A DNA stretch of 64,000 nucleotides from Lysobacter_C viscosus (GTDB taxonomy: Bacteria; Pseudomonadota; Gammaproteobacteria; Xanthomonadales; Xanthomonadaceae), in contig NZ_JBJMAV010000005.1 in assembly GCF_046600715.1 (NCBI RefSeq), positions 124,001 through 188,000 on the forward strand, read 5' to 3'. A model generated the notes under the pieces. The model was not told where the DNA came from. It ran no database searches and was given only the letters and a program-made list of their open reading frames with translations. The first letter of the stretch is position 1. Each line of letters starts with the position of its first letter. Shown here piece by piece: positions 32,307 to 42,429 of the stretch. Both the position numbers and the translations under genes were made by a program.

Positions 32307-33068
32307 ATGACCCCGCGCAAGCCGGATGCACCACGTGGGCCGCGCCTGCTTCGCGCGACACTGCTGTTCGCCGTAGGCCTGCTGGCCGGCGCCAACCTGC
32401 TGTACTTCGTGATGACCCGCGACACGCCGCCCACGTCCTACCCCAGCGTGGGCAGCCCCGCCGCCAAGCCTGAAGCCGCCCGCGACGCTACCGCACGGTC
32501 CCCGGGCACGGCGCCGGCGCCCACCTCGTCGCCCCGCGCGCCCGCGCGGCGCGCCCCGGGCGCCGACTCGACGCCGCGCAGGGAAGGGCCCCCACGGTCG
32601 GTGATGCGCACTGTCGGTCCTGCGGGCTTGGTGATCCCGGTGCAGGGCATCGCGCCGGAAAGCCTCCAGGACACCTTCAACGATGCCCGTGGGCAGAGCC
32701 GCGTGCATGACGCCATCGACATCATGGCGCCGCGCGGCACGCCGGTCCTGGCGGTGGCGGACGGCACCGTGGAAAAACTGTTCACCAGCGCTGCGGGCGG
32801 CATCACGCTCTACCAGTTCGAGCCCGATAGTCGCTACGTCTACTACTACGCCCACCTTGACCGCTACGCGGCGGGGCTGGAAGAGGGTGACACCCTGCGG
32901 CGCGGACAGGTGATCGGCTATGTCGGCAGCACCGGCAACGCCAGCCCCGACGCCCCCCACCTGCACTTCGCGATCTTCCTGCTGGGCCCGGAGAAGCGGT
33001 GGTGGGACGGCACGGCGATCAACCCCTATCCGCTGCTGGGCGGGCGGCGGGGCTGGAGCGGCGGGTAA
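32307..33068 (+). CDS. M23-family (LytM) peptidase, membrane-anchored
   Basis: A 253-residue envelope protein with one N-terminal membrane helix (about 12-33) and an Ala/Pro/Arg-rich linker to residue about 105. The M23 domain follows: SRVHDAIDIMAPRGTPVLAV supplies the HxxxD zinc ligands, then YYAHLDRYAAGLEEGD, VIGYVGSTGNASPDAPHLHF with the HxH motif. All zinc ligands look present, so it may be an active endopeptidase cutting peptidoglycan crosslinks, or a regulator of amidases. The exact role is not clear from context. Confidence 0.9.
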   Translation: MTPRKPDAPRGPRLLRATLLFAVGLLAGANLLYFVMTRDTPPTSYPSVGSPAAKPEAARDATARSPGTAPAPTSSPRAPARRAPGADSTPRREGPPRSVMRTVGPAGLVIPVQGIAPESLQDTFNDARGQSRVHDAIDIMAPRGTPVLAVADGTVEKLFTSAAGGITLYQFEPDSRYVYYYAHLDRYAAGLEEGDTLRRGQVIGYVGSTGNASPDAPHLHFAIFLLGPEKRWWDGTAINPYPLLGGRRGWSGG

Positions 33069-33162
33069 GTCGCGCCAGCGCGCGGGCAAGCGGCAGGCAA
33101 CGCGGGTCGCAAGAAGGCGGAGGCGGTCGCTTCAACCGGGCGTGGCCGGAGCAGCGTTGAAG

Positions 33163-33837
33163 TCAGTCCAGCAGCGGCGCCAGCGCGGGCCACACGTGCT
33201 CAAGCAGGCGCGGCTGTGCCGATGCCACCGGGTGCAGGTTGTCGCCCTGGAAGGCGGCCTCGTCCAGCGCGATGGGTTCGAGCAGGAACGGCAGCAGCGC
33301 GGTGTCGTAGCGTTCGGCCAGAGCGCTGTAGTTGCCCTCGAACGCGCGCGTGTACTCCGCCCCCAGGTTGGGGGGCATGCGCATGCCGACCAGCAACACC
33401 TCGGCACCGACGCCGTGCGCCGCGCCGATCATGCGGGCGAGGTTGATGCGGGTCTGCAGCGTCGGCAGGCCGCGCAGGCCGTCGTTGGCGCCCAGTTCGA
33501 TCACCACCACGTCGGGCCGGTGCCGGCGCACCTCACCGACGATCCGCGACGCACCGCCGGCGCTGGTCTCGCCGCTGACGCTGGCATTGACCACTTTCCA
33601 GCCCGGGCGCTCACGCGCCAGTCGCCTGGCCAGCAGCGCGACCCAGCCCTCCGACGCGCGCAAGCCGTAGGCGGCCGAGAGGGAATCGCCCATCACCAGC
33701 ACGGTGCCTGGGGCGGTCGGGGCAGTGCGCGCGGCCGCGGGCTGTGCCAACGCCGGCAGGGTGGCCGCCCATGCCAGCACCAGCAAACCGATGGCACATT
33801 GAACCCGGCCGCACCATGCCGCATATCTGGACGTCAT
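33163..33837 (-). CDS. tesA: Arylesterase / thioesterase I / lysophospholipase (SGNH)
   Basis: A 224-residue periplasmic SGNH hydrolase. A signal peptide (about residues 1-31) precedes the catalytic block I GDSLSAAYGL (Ser), block III ELGANDGLRG (Asn), and block V DNLHPVAS (Asp, His). It hydrolyses thioesters, esters and lysophospholipids. Divergent from ybbA with a 133-base gap, the same arrangement as E. coli tesA-ybbAP. Confidence 0.9.
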   Translation of the reverse strand: MTSRYAAWCGRVQCAIGLLVLAWAATLPALAQPAAARTAPTAPGTVLVMGDSLSAAYGLRASEGWVALLARRLARERPGWKVVNASVSGETSAGGASRIVGEVRRHRPDVVVIELGANDGLRGLPTLQTRINLARMIGAAHGVGAEVLLVGMRMPPNLGAEYTRAFEGNYSALAERYDTALLPFLLEPIALDEAAFQGDNLHPVASAQPRLLEHVWPALAPLLD

Positions 33838-33970
33838 CTGTTCGTATCTCCATTCATTGCGCGGTATTCCCGGCGCCGGGACTCCCGGAGCGACCGGGAT
33901 CCGCAGCTTGCCCGCAGCACGGGCCTGCGTGTCAACCGCGACTGCAACATCCCTTTCCAGCAGAGTCCCC

Positions 33971-34686
<716 letters not shown>

Positions 34687-34690
<4 letters not shown>

Positions 34691-37257
34691 CCGCGCCGGT
34701 GAAGCCCGGGCCTGTCGCACCCGTGCCGGTGTCGATCGGCCCGGCGCGCATCGCCACGCTCGCCTGGCGCCAGCTGCGCCGCGACCTGGCCGCCGGCGAC
34801 GTGCGCATCCTGCTGGCGGCGCTGGTGCTGGCGGTGGTGGCGGTGACCGCGGTGGGTTTCGTCACCGACCGCGCCGAGCGTGCGCTGGCCATCGAAGCCA
34901 ATCGCCTGCTGGGCGGCGACGCGGTCGTGCGCGGCAACGCCCCGACGACGGGTGCCATCGATGCCGCCGCGAACGCGCCGGGCCTGCGGCGCACCCGCAC
35001 GGTGGAACTCGACAGCATGGTCCGGGTCGGCCAGGGCGAGGGCGCCCAATTGCGGCTGGGCGACCTGCGCGCGCTGGGCGAGGGGTTCCCGCTGCGCGGA
35101 CAATTCATGGTGATCGATGCACCGGCGGGCACGCCGCGGGCCGCGACCGGCATTCCCGCCCCCGGCACGCTGTGGATGAGCCAGGCCGGCGCGGAGACGC
35201 TGGGGGCAGGCCTGGGCGACGAGATCGGGATCGGCCGGTCGCAGTTGAGCCTGGCCGCGCTGGTCACCCAGGAGCCCGACGCCGCGCTGGACTACTTCAA
35301 CGTCGCGCCCAAGGTGTTCCTCAATCTCGCCGATCTGGAGGCGACCGGGCTCGTGCAGGAGGGCAGCCGACTGCGCCACCGGCTGGTGGTGGCCGGTGAC
35401 AGCAACGCGGTGGAGCGGTTCGTCGCACTCGCGCGCGACAACCTTGGGCGCGGGCAACGCCTTGAGACCATCCAGGACGCGCGGCCGGAGATCCGCTCGG
35501 CACTCGACCGCGCCGGGCGCTTCCTCGGCCTCGCGGCGCTGGTATCGGTGGTGCTGGCGGCCGTGGCCGTGGCCATGGCCGCGCGCCGCCACAGCGAGCG
35601 CCACCTGTCCGGCACCGCGGTGATGCGCTGCCTGGGCGCCAGCCAGCGCACCCTGGTCGGCGTGCACGTGGGCGAACTGCTGTTGCTGGGACTGCTGGCC
35701 AGCGCGGTGGGCGTGGCGATCGCCTTCGCGCTGCAGTGGGGGATCGGTGCGTGGCTGGAAAGCGCACTGGCGATGTCGATTCCCGCCGCCGGGCCGATGC
35801 CGGCGCTGCAGGGCTTCGCGGTCGGACTGGTGGTGCTGATGGCATTCGGTGCGCCCCCGGTGCTGGCACTGCGGCGGGTGCCGGCATTGCGGGTGCTGCG
35901 TCGCGACCTCGACCCGACCGAACCCAGCGCCTGGGCGGTGGGCGCGGTGGGCCTGGGTGGGCTGGCGGCGTTGCTGTGGTGGAAGGCGGGTTCGCCGGAA
36001 CTGGCGACCGCGATGCTGCTGGGCATCGTCGCCACGCTGGCGGTGCTGGCACTGCTGGCGTGGGGGCTGATCGTGCTGGTGCGCCGGTTGCGGAGCCGGC
36101 TGCGGGGCAGCCTGCGCTACGGTCTGGCCAACGTCAGCCGCCGCGCCGGCACCAGCGTGGCGCAGATCGCGGCGCTCGGGCTCGGGCTGATGGCGCTGCT
36201 GCTGCTCACCTTCGTGCGCACCGACCTGCTGGACCGATGGCAGCTGGCGCTGTCGGCCGAGGCGCCCAACCGTTTCATCATCAACGTGCAGGACGACCAG
36301 GTGGACGACGTGCGCGGCTTCATCGCTGCGCGCGGCGTGTCCGATCCGGTCCTGTTCCCGATGATCCGCGCGCGCCTGTCCAGCCACAACGGCGAGGCGG
36401 TGAGCGGGGAGGACTACGAGGAAGAGGGTGGTCGAGCGCGGCGCCGCGCCGACCGCGAGTTCAACCTGTCGGTGGTCGACGCCCTGCGCGAGGACAACCA
36501 GGTCGTCGCCGGCGAGTTCTGGGACAGCGCGGCGCCGGCCTCGCCGGAACTGTCGATCGAGGAGGACTTCGCCGAGTCGCTCGGCTGGAAGCTCGGCGAT
36601 ACGGTCGGCTTCGACATCGCCGGCCAGCCGTTCGAGGGCACCGTCACCAGCCTGCGCAGCGTCGACTGGGAAAGCTTCCAGCCGAACTTCTTCGTGGTGG
36701 CCTCGCCGGGGGCGCTGGACGGGTTCGCCGCCAGCCACATCACCGCGGTGCACGTGCCGGCCACGGACACCGGCTTCACCGGTGCGCTGGTCGAGCGGTT
36801 CCCCAACCTGTCGGTGATCGATGTCGACGCGGTGCTCAACCAGGTGCGCAGCACCGCCGACCAGGTTTCGACCGTGGTCGAGGTGGTGTTCTATTTCTCG
36901 CTCGCCGCCGGCCTGCTGGTGCTGATGGCGGCGGTCAGCGCCAGCCAGGACGAGCGCTTGCTGGAGGGCGGGGTGATGCGCGTGCTCGGCGGCAGCCGGC
37001 GGCAACTGCGGCTGGCGCAGGCGTCGGAGTTCGCCGCGATCGGCCTGCTGTCGGGCCTGGTGGCCGCGATCGCGGCCTCGCTGCTGGCGGGTGTGGTGGC
37101 CACGCAGGTGTTCGACCTGCCGTGGCAGCCGAACTGGGCGATGGCCGCGGTCGGCGGCGCGCTGGGCACGGCCGCCGCGCTGGTGGCCGGGCTGTTCGCC
37201 ACCCGCCGTGTACTGGACGCACCGCCATCGGTGACCCTGCGCGAATTGCAGGGTTGA
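34687..37257 (+). CDS. ybbP: ABC transporter permease YbbP-like (FtsX domains)
   Basis: An 856-residue inner-membrane protein with two FtsX-like permease units, about ten membrane helices in total, and large periplasmic loops between. The first TM is near residue 40 (LLAALVLAVVAVTAVGFV), and the second FtsX unit near the C-terminus includes VVFYFSLAAGLLVLMAAVSA and GGVMRVLGGSRRQLRLAQ. Coupled to ybbA by a 4-base overlap. E. coli YbbP is reported to accompany TesA; substrate unknown. Confidence 0.9.
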
Positions 37258-37279
37258 GCGACCGCGCGCCGCGCCGGGG

Positions 37280-39838
37280 TCAGGTGGCGCCGGTCAAGGC
37301 CGCCTGCAACGCATCCACGCCGTAGGGCTTCTGCAGGCAGGCATCGGCCAGGCAGCCGTCGGCAAGTGTCGAGATGTCGTCACCGGTCGCCAGCACCACC
37401 CGCAGCGCGGGCTGGCGCTCGCGCGCCTGGCGGGCGAGTTCCACCCCGTGCATGTCGGGCAGGTGGACATCGGTCAGCAGCACGTCGCCACCGGCCTCCA
37501 GTGCACGCAGCGCTGCCTGCGCGGTGCCGACCGCCTGCACCCGGTGTCCCAGCCGCGAAAGCAGGTGCGCGGTGACCTGCCGGTTGTCGGCATCGTCCTC
37601 CGCGAACACCACCCGCAGGCCGTGGACCGGTGCGGGCGTGGGCGCCGGCTGGGGGGGCAGGCCCGCATCGTTGGAGGCGGCGGGTATCGCGGTGCCGCCG
37701 CGAGGTGCCGCCGACGCATCGCCACGGTCCAGCGCGTGGCGCAGGCGACGGGCGAGGTCCTCGCGACGGTAGGGCTTGTGCAGCAACTCCACGCCCGGAT
37801 CCAGCCGGCCGCCGTGGAACACCACGTCGTCGGTGTAGCCGGAGGTGAACAGCACCGCCACCCCGGGTAGCAACAGCCGCGCGCGGCGCGCCAGCTCCGG
37901 ACTCTGCAACGGCCCGGGCATCACCACGTCGGTGAAGACCAGGTCCGCCCGCGTGCCGGTCTCCAACAGGTCCAGCGCCGACCGTGCATCGTCGGCATGC
38001 ACCACCCGGTAGCCCAGCGAGCGGATCGTCTCGACCACGCTGCCGCGGACCGCGGCGTCGTCTTCCACCACCAGCACCGTTTCGCTGCCGCCGCGTATCG
38101 GACCGGTGTCGGGGTCGGCCAGCGGGGTGGCCGGCTGGTCGCTGCGAGGCAGGTGGATGGTGACCGTGGTGCCCTTGCCGGGCGCGCTGTCCAGGGTGAT
38201 CTGGCCGCCGCTCTGGCGCACGAAACCGTACGCCATGCTCAGCCCCAGCCCGGTGCCGCGTCCCTCCGGTTTGGTCGTGTAGAAGGGCTCGAACGCGCGC
38301 CGCACGACCTCGTCGGGCATGCCGTGGCCGGTGTCGATGATGGCCAGCTCGACGTAGTCGCCGGGCTGCAGCTCCGGGTGCACGCGGTCATTCGCCGACA
38401 CATGCGTGTTGCGCGCGCGGATCCGCAGCCCGCCGCCGTGCTCCATGGCGTCGCGCGCGTTGATCGCCAGGTTGAGCACGGCGTTCTCCAGCTGGTGCGG
38501 GTCGGCCTCCACCGTGGACAACGCCGGGTCGATCTCGACCTGCAGCTCGATGCGCTCGCCCAGCGTGCGCCGCAGCAGGTCGTCCAGCCGCTGCAGGCGC
38601 TCGCCCAGGTCCAGCACCACCGGGGCCAGCGGCTGCTGGCGTGCGAAGGCCAGCAGTTGAGAGGCCAGCTTGGCGCCGCGTTCGACTGCGTCCAGCGCCG
38701 CGTCCACGTGGCGGCCGGCGTGGACGCCCAGACCGATCTCGCCGGCAAGCAGCTGCAGGTTGGCGCCGATGACCTGCAGCACGTTGTTGAAATCGTGCGC
38801 GACCCCGCCGGTCAGCTTGCCCACCGCCTCCATCTTCTGTGCCTGCAGCAGGGCGGCTTCGCTCTCTTCCAGCGCATGGGTGCGCGCCTGGACCAGGTCC
38901 TCCAGGTGGGTGCGGTACTGCTCCAGTTCGGCCTGCGCCAGTGCCTGCGGGGTGATGTCATGGCCCTGCACGAAGATGCCGATCACCGTGCCCCGGGCGT
39001 CGCGTACCGGCTGGTAGACGAAGTCGACGAATGCATCCTGGATCGTGCCCGGCTCGGCGCCACCGACCTGCACGCGCATGCCGCGGCCGACAAAGGGTTG
39101 ACCCGAGGCGTAGACCTTGTCCAGTAGCTCGACGTAGCCCTGCCCCACCACCTCCGGGAGCGCCTCGTGCACCGGCTTGCCCACCACGTCGGCCTTGTTG
39201 ACCAGCTTGAGGTACGCGGCATTTGCCAGCTCGAAGCGGTGCTCCGGCCCCGAAAGGTAGGCCATGAAACCGGGTGCGACCTCGAACAGCTTGAGCAGGT
39301 GGCGGCTCTGGGATTCCAGTTCGCGGTTCTTGGCCTGCACGCTCTGCGCGCGGTGCAGCACGCCCACCTGCACGTGGCCCGGCTGCGGTGTGTCGGTCGC
39401 CCGGCGCTGCGCCAGCTCGGTCTCCATGCGGTGCAGGCCGGTCACGTCGACGGTGTGCTGCAGCACGTGCGTCACGCGGCCGTCGGCGTCGGGCACGGGG
39501 GTGTGGGTGGCGCTCCAGAAGCGCTCCTCGAACACGGTGCCACCATCGGCGGCGGTGAGCGGGATGCAGTAGCGGATGAAACCCAGGCTGTGCGGCTCGC
39601 CGGTGTCGACGGCATGCCGCAGCGAATCGCGCAGCTCGCGCACGGCTTCGTGGCCGGGGTCGTGCAGATCGTCCGGGTCGCCCGGGAAGGCGTCGAACAG
39701 CGACATGCCGAGCAGCTCCTCGCGGGTGCGCCCGGTCACCGCCAGGTAGCTTGAATTCATCCAGACGTAGCGCAGGTCCCGGTCCAACACCATGTAGGGG
39801 TTGGGCGAGCGGTCCATCAGCGCGGCGTAATCGATCAC
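37280..39838 (-). CDS. PAS-containing hybrid sensor histidine kinase with two receivers
   Basis: An 852-residue cytoplasmic (no membrane helix) kinase. Order: PAS 1 (about 10-120, PNPYMVLDRDLRYVWMNSSY), PAS 2 (about 195-320, APGFMAYLSGPEHRFELANA), a coiled linker, HisKA with GGVAHDFNNVLQVI (His348), a HATPase (TGHGMPDEVV, GTGLGLSMAYGFV), receiver 1 (TVLVVEDDAAVRGSV) and receiver 2 (RVVFAEDDADNRQV). The GTG at 39838 is favoured; an ATG at 39982 adds a disordered leader. It has no adjacent output regulator, and the two terminal receivers suggest a phosphorelay with an unlinked partner. Confidence 0.88.
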   Translation of the reverse strand: MIDYAALMDRSPNPYMVLDRDLRYVWMNSSYLAVTGRTREELLGMSLFDAFPGDPDDLHDPGHEAVRELRDSLRHAVDTGEPHSLGFIRYCIPLTAADGGTVFEERFWSATHTPVPDADGRVTHVLQHTVDVTGLHRMETELAQRRATDTPQPGHVQVGVLHRAQSVQAKNRELESQSRHLLKLFEVAPGFMAYLSGPEHRFELANAAYLKLVNKADVVGKPVHEALPEVVGQGYVELLDKVYASGQPFVGRGMRVQVGGAEPGTIQDAFVDFVYQPVRDARGTVIGIFVQGHDITPQALAQAELEQYRTHLEDLVQARTHALEESEAALLQAQKMEAVGKLTGGVAHDFNNVLQVIGANLQLLAGEIGLGVHAGRHVDAALDAVERGAKLASQLLAFARQQPLAPVVLDLGERLQRLDDLLRRTLGERIELQVEIDPALSTVEADPHQLENAVLNLAINARDAMEHGGGLRIRARNTHVSANDRVHPELQPGDYVELAIIDTGHGMPDEVVRRAFEPFYTTKPEGRGTGLGLSMAYGFVRQSGGQITLDSAPGKGTTVTIHLPRSDQPATPLADPDTGPIRGGSETVLVVEDDAAVRGSVVETIRSLGYRVVHADDARSALDLLETGTRADLVFTDVVMPGPLQSPELARRARLLLPGVAVLFTSGYTDDVVFHGGRLDPGVELLHKPYRREDLARRLRHALDRGDASAAPRGGTAIPAASNDAGLPPQPAPTPAPVHGLRVVFAEDDADNRQVTAHLLSRLGHRVQAVGTAQAALRALEAGGDVLLTDVHLPDMHGVELARQARERQPALRVVLATGDDISTLADGCLADACLQKPYGVDALQAALTGAT

Positions 39839-39989
39839 GTTGGGCGTTCCCTGGGTCCCCGGTGGGCGAGGACCCGGCGCGTCGCGCGCGCCGTGGCCGC
39901 CATGGGCGGCCGAGAAGTCCACCCCCGATTGTGCGCGTTTGGGGTGTTCGCACGGGGTCAAGGCCACGGGCGTGCCGGGCACGGCGTGG

Positions 39990-40045
39990 TCAGGCCGCCC
40001 GGATCAGGCCGCTCGAATCACGTCGCCCGGATCACGTCGCCCGGA
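39990..40045. repeat. Four imperfect 14-bp tandem repeats
   Basis: Four head-to-tail 14-base units: TCAGGCCGCCCGGA, TCAGGCCGCTCGAA, TCACGTCGCCCGGA, TCACGTCGCCCGGA, with 1-4 differences. They sit between the fasciclin gene and the hybrid kinase gene, upstream of the kinase start on the minus strand. Confidence 0.85.
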
Positions 40046-40058
40046 ACGGGGCGCTGCA

Positions 40059-40091
40059 AAAGGAAGGGACGGCCCGCGTACGGACCGTCCC
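40059..40091 (-). terminator. Terminator of the fasciclin gene
   Basis: An 11-bp stem with one mismatch (GGGACGGCCCG and CGGACCGTCCC, loop CGTA). On the minus strand the hairpin is followed by TTCCTTTTG. It lies downstream of the gene ending at 40159. Confidence 0.7.
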
Positions 40092-40158
40092 CGGTTGGTG
40101 CCGCATCACCGACGAGTGTGCTGCGGCACCGGAACGCGTGGTGACGCCGGGTCCTGGA

Positions 40159-40785
40159 TCAGGAGCCGGGCATCAGCACCGTGTCGACGACGTGGATCAC
40201 GCCGTTGCTGCTGCGAAGATCGACGGTGGTGACAGTGGCGACGTTGCCCTGCGCATCGGTGATGGTCACGCCACCGGCCGGGTTGGCCTTGGCGACCAGC
40301 TCGCCGCCGGACACCGTGGCGAGGCGGGCCTCGCCGTTGCCGGCTTCGATCTGCGCCATGAGTGCGGCTGCATCCACGCTGCCCTCGACCACGTGGTAGG
40401 TGAGCACGCTGCCCAGCTCGTCCTTGCGGGCGGGTTCGAGCAGGCCGTCGACCGTTCCGGCCGGCAGTGCGTCGAACGCGGCGTTGGTCGGAGCGAACAC
40501 GGTGTACGGGCCCGGGCCCTGCAGCGTCTCGACCAGTCCGGCGGCCTGGACCGCCGAGACCAGCGTGGAGTGGTCGGGCGAGTTGGATGCGTTGGCGACG
40601 ATGTCCATGTCGGCACCCGGAGCAGCAGGGTCGGCCATCGGGTCGGTGACCGGATCAAGGGTGGGGTCGGCGAGCGCCGGATCCGGGGTGGTGGCGACGA
40701 TGTCGGTGTCGGCGTCGGTGTTGTCGGCACACGCGGACAGGGCGAGGCCGGACATCAGCGCGAGGGTAAGCAGTTTGGTCTTCAT
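40159..40785 (-). CDS. Fasciclin-domain lipoprotein
   Basis: A 208-residue exported lipoprotein (MKTKLLTLALMSGLALSAC, lipobox LSAC) with an Asp/Thr/Pro-rich spacer and one FAS1 domain from residue about 75: DHSTLVSAVQAAGLVETLQG, PYTVFAPTNAAFDALPAGTV, and SNGVIHVVDTVLMP at the end. FAS1 domains mediate adhesion or ligand binding. The gggag ribosome site supports the start. It may assist biofilm or surface contact, as in other FAS1 proteins; not shown here. Confidence 0.9.
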   Translation of the reverse strand: MKTKLLTLALMSGLALSACADNTDADTDIVATTPDPALADPTLDPVTDPMADPAAPGADMDIVANASNSPDHSTLVSAVQAAGLVETLQGPGPYTVFAPTNAAFDALPAGTVDGLLEPARKDELGSVLTYHVVEGSVDAAALMAQIEAGNGEARLATVSGGELVAKANPAGGVTITDAQGNVATVTTVDLRSSNGVIHVVDTVLMPGS

Positions 40786-41139
40786 GGGAACTCCCGTGGG
40801 GGTTGGGTGGGCGTCGGCCGGCATCCATTGGCGTCGGCCGGGCGGTGGTGGACAGGTGGTGCGGAACGCCTGGAGCGTGCAAGGCACCGCGCAAGCCGGC
40901 TGCGTCAGCCCGGGGCGCACGATGCGGACCACGCTACGCAGGTCGGTGTAGGCAGGACGTCCCGACCGTGTGGTGAAGTCGTTAAGTCCCGTCCAGCCCT
41001 GCGGCGATCCTGCGCCGGTGGCCTTGGCCCCCAGAGCGCCTGTCAGCTACGAGGCAGGCGGGCCGGGGGATGCAGCCGACCCTGCGCCGCGTGGGGTGGC
41101 AAGTTGGCCAGCGCCGCCGTGCGCGATCGCTGGCAGGGA
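40786..41139. other. 354-base intergenic region, nothing seen
   Basis: Gap between the end of the minus-strand gene at 41140 and the start of the fasciclin gene. I see no credible coding frame, RNA or repeat. The fasciclin promoter should be here, but no clear -10/-35 pair is visible. Confidence 0.5.
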
Positions 41140-41400
41140 TCAGGCGTCGACCGGTCCCGGGCTGGCCTGGAAGCGGCGCGCGTAGTCGCGCTCGGAGGAC
41201 ACCCGTTCCACCTCGTCATCCCCCAGTTCCGGTGGCGCGTACACGGCGTAGGCGACGTGTTCGTCCCGCCGGCCGACATGGTGCAGCCGGTAGCGGGGCT
41301 GGCCGCTACCGGTGTTTTCCGGGTAATGGCGCGGCGGATGGGCGCCGGCCAGGTCCAGTTCGCTGTTGTCGACCGTGCCGCCAATGAACAGGGCTCGCAT
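41140..41400 (-). CDS. Small conserved hypothetical protein
   Basis: An 86-residue protein: MRALFIGGTVDNSELDLAG, then YRLHHVGRRDEHVAYAVYAP and VERVSSERDYARRFQA. The alternation of strands and a C-terminal helix suggests a compact alpha/beta fold. A gaggag site precedes the ATG. Similar small proteins occur in Xanthomonads, sometimes near mobile elements; function unknown. Confidence 0.7.
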   Translation of the reverse strand: MRALFIGGTVDNSELDLAGAHPPRHYPENTGSGQPRYRLHHVGRRDEHVAYAVYAPPELGDDEVERVSSERDYARRFQASPGPVDA

Positions 41401-41541
41401 GGAAACTCCTCGTACTCGCGGGGAAGCACGCAGGGTGGGCGGGCACCTGTTGGGTGCGCATGAAACCCGCGTTCGCCGTTTGCAAACGCAGGTACGCGGT
41501 TCAGGCCAAGGTGTCGACTGCTGGATACAAGCGTCCCCCCG

Positions 41542-42312
41542 CTACAGGCCCGGTGTCGCCCCCACGCGGCGGTGTGCCCTGTGCTGCCAGAGCAACCAGG
41601 CCGTATGGCCGGCCAATGCGATGGCGATCGCCATCGCCACCCACGCCGCGGTATCGGCACCGGGCAGGTCGCTGCGCGACTGGCGCAGGTAGACCGCCGC
41701 CAGGCCCCACAACGCCGCTGCCGCGAAGGCCGGATGGCCGCGCAGCCGCTGGTTGAGCACCATCAGCAGCACTGCGGCCGCCGCGAACAGGGCCAGGCTC
41801 CAGCCGAGCAGGGAGCGGCCATCGAAGACCTCGTAGGCCACCAGCACCTGGGCGGTGTTGAGGAAGGCCGCCAGCGACAACCAGCCGGCATGCAGTGCAA
41901 GCGGCGAAGTGGCCCACAGGCCCTGCCCCCTCAACGGCGACGGATCGCGGGCCAGGATGATCGCAGCGGCGGCGATGCATGCCAGCGCGCCCCAGATCAC
42001 CAGCAGCGCCACCCCGAACCACTGCTGCGAGAACACCGGCATCCACAGTGCGGTGAGCGCGAAGCCCGCCGCCGCCAGCGGGCGCGCCCGTTCCAGTGCC
42101 CGCGACGCGGCGCGCGCGCGCCACTGCCAGACCCCGAACGCCACGTCCCAGGCGAAGATCAGGCCCCAGATCGAGAACGCATAGCCCGCCGCGACCAGCA
42201 GGGTGGGGTAGCGGTCCGAGATGGTCCCGTTGTCGGGTCCGAGGGCGCCGGTGCTGGACAGCCAGGCGATAAGCGGCATCAGCAGCGCCAACACGATTAC
42301 GGCAACACGCAT
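41542..42312 (-). CDS. Polytopic membrane protein, tryptophan-rich
   Basis: A 256-residue protein with about eight hydrophobic segments and many Trp residues (YAFSIWGLIFAWDVAFGVWQ, LALHAGWLSLAAFLN). It loosely resembles TspO/MBR-like tryptophan-rich proteins, but is longer (TspO has five helices), so only a membrane location is supported. A strong aggagg site precedes the ATG at 42312. It is divergent from rsmC. Confidence 0.7.
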   Translation of the reverse strand: MRVAVIVLALLMPLIAWLSSTGALGPDNGTISDRYPTLLVAAGYAFSIWGLIFAWDVAFGVWQWRARAASRALERARPLAAAGFALTALWMPVFSQQWFGVALLVIWGALACIAAAAIILARDPSPLRGQGLWATSPLALHAGWLSLAAFLNTAQVLVAYEVFDGRSLLGWSLALFAAAAVLLMVLNQRLRGHPAFAAAALWGLAAVYLRQSRSDLPGADTAAWVAMAIAIALAGHTAWLLWQHRAHRRVGATPGL

Positions 42313-42396
42313 GGCAACCCTCCTGGCGGACGACGCCACAGCATGGCCTGCTTCCGGTGAAGCCGGTGCCGAAAAACCGGCCGCGCGGGCGGCGCG

Positions 42397-42402
42397 TAGA
42401 AT
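42397..42402 (+). promoter_or_regulatory. Candidate -10 element of rsmC
   Basis: TAGAAT lies 28 bases before the rsmC start. No strong -35 is seen. The same TAGAAT/TAGACT form occurs before glmU and glmS. Confidence 0.35.
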
Positions 42403-42429
42403 CGCCGGCCCCGTCCCACGGACTGCCCG

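Noticed and set aside
39838..39982. ATG at 39982 as start of the hybrid kinase
   Set aside because: The added 48 residues are disordered and Gly/Pro-rich with no PAS content, and cover the region where a promoter is expected. The GTG at 39838 lies directly before the PAS domain.
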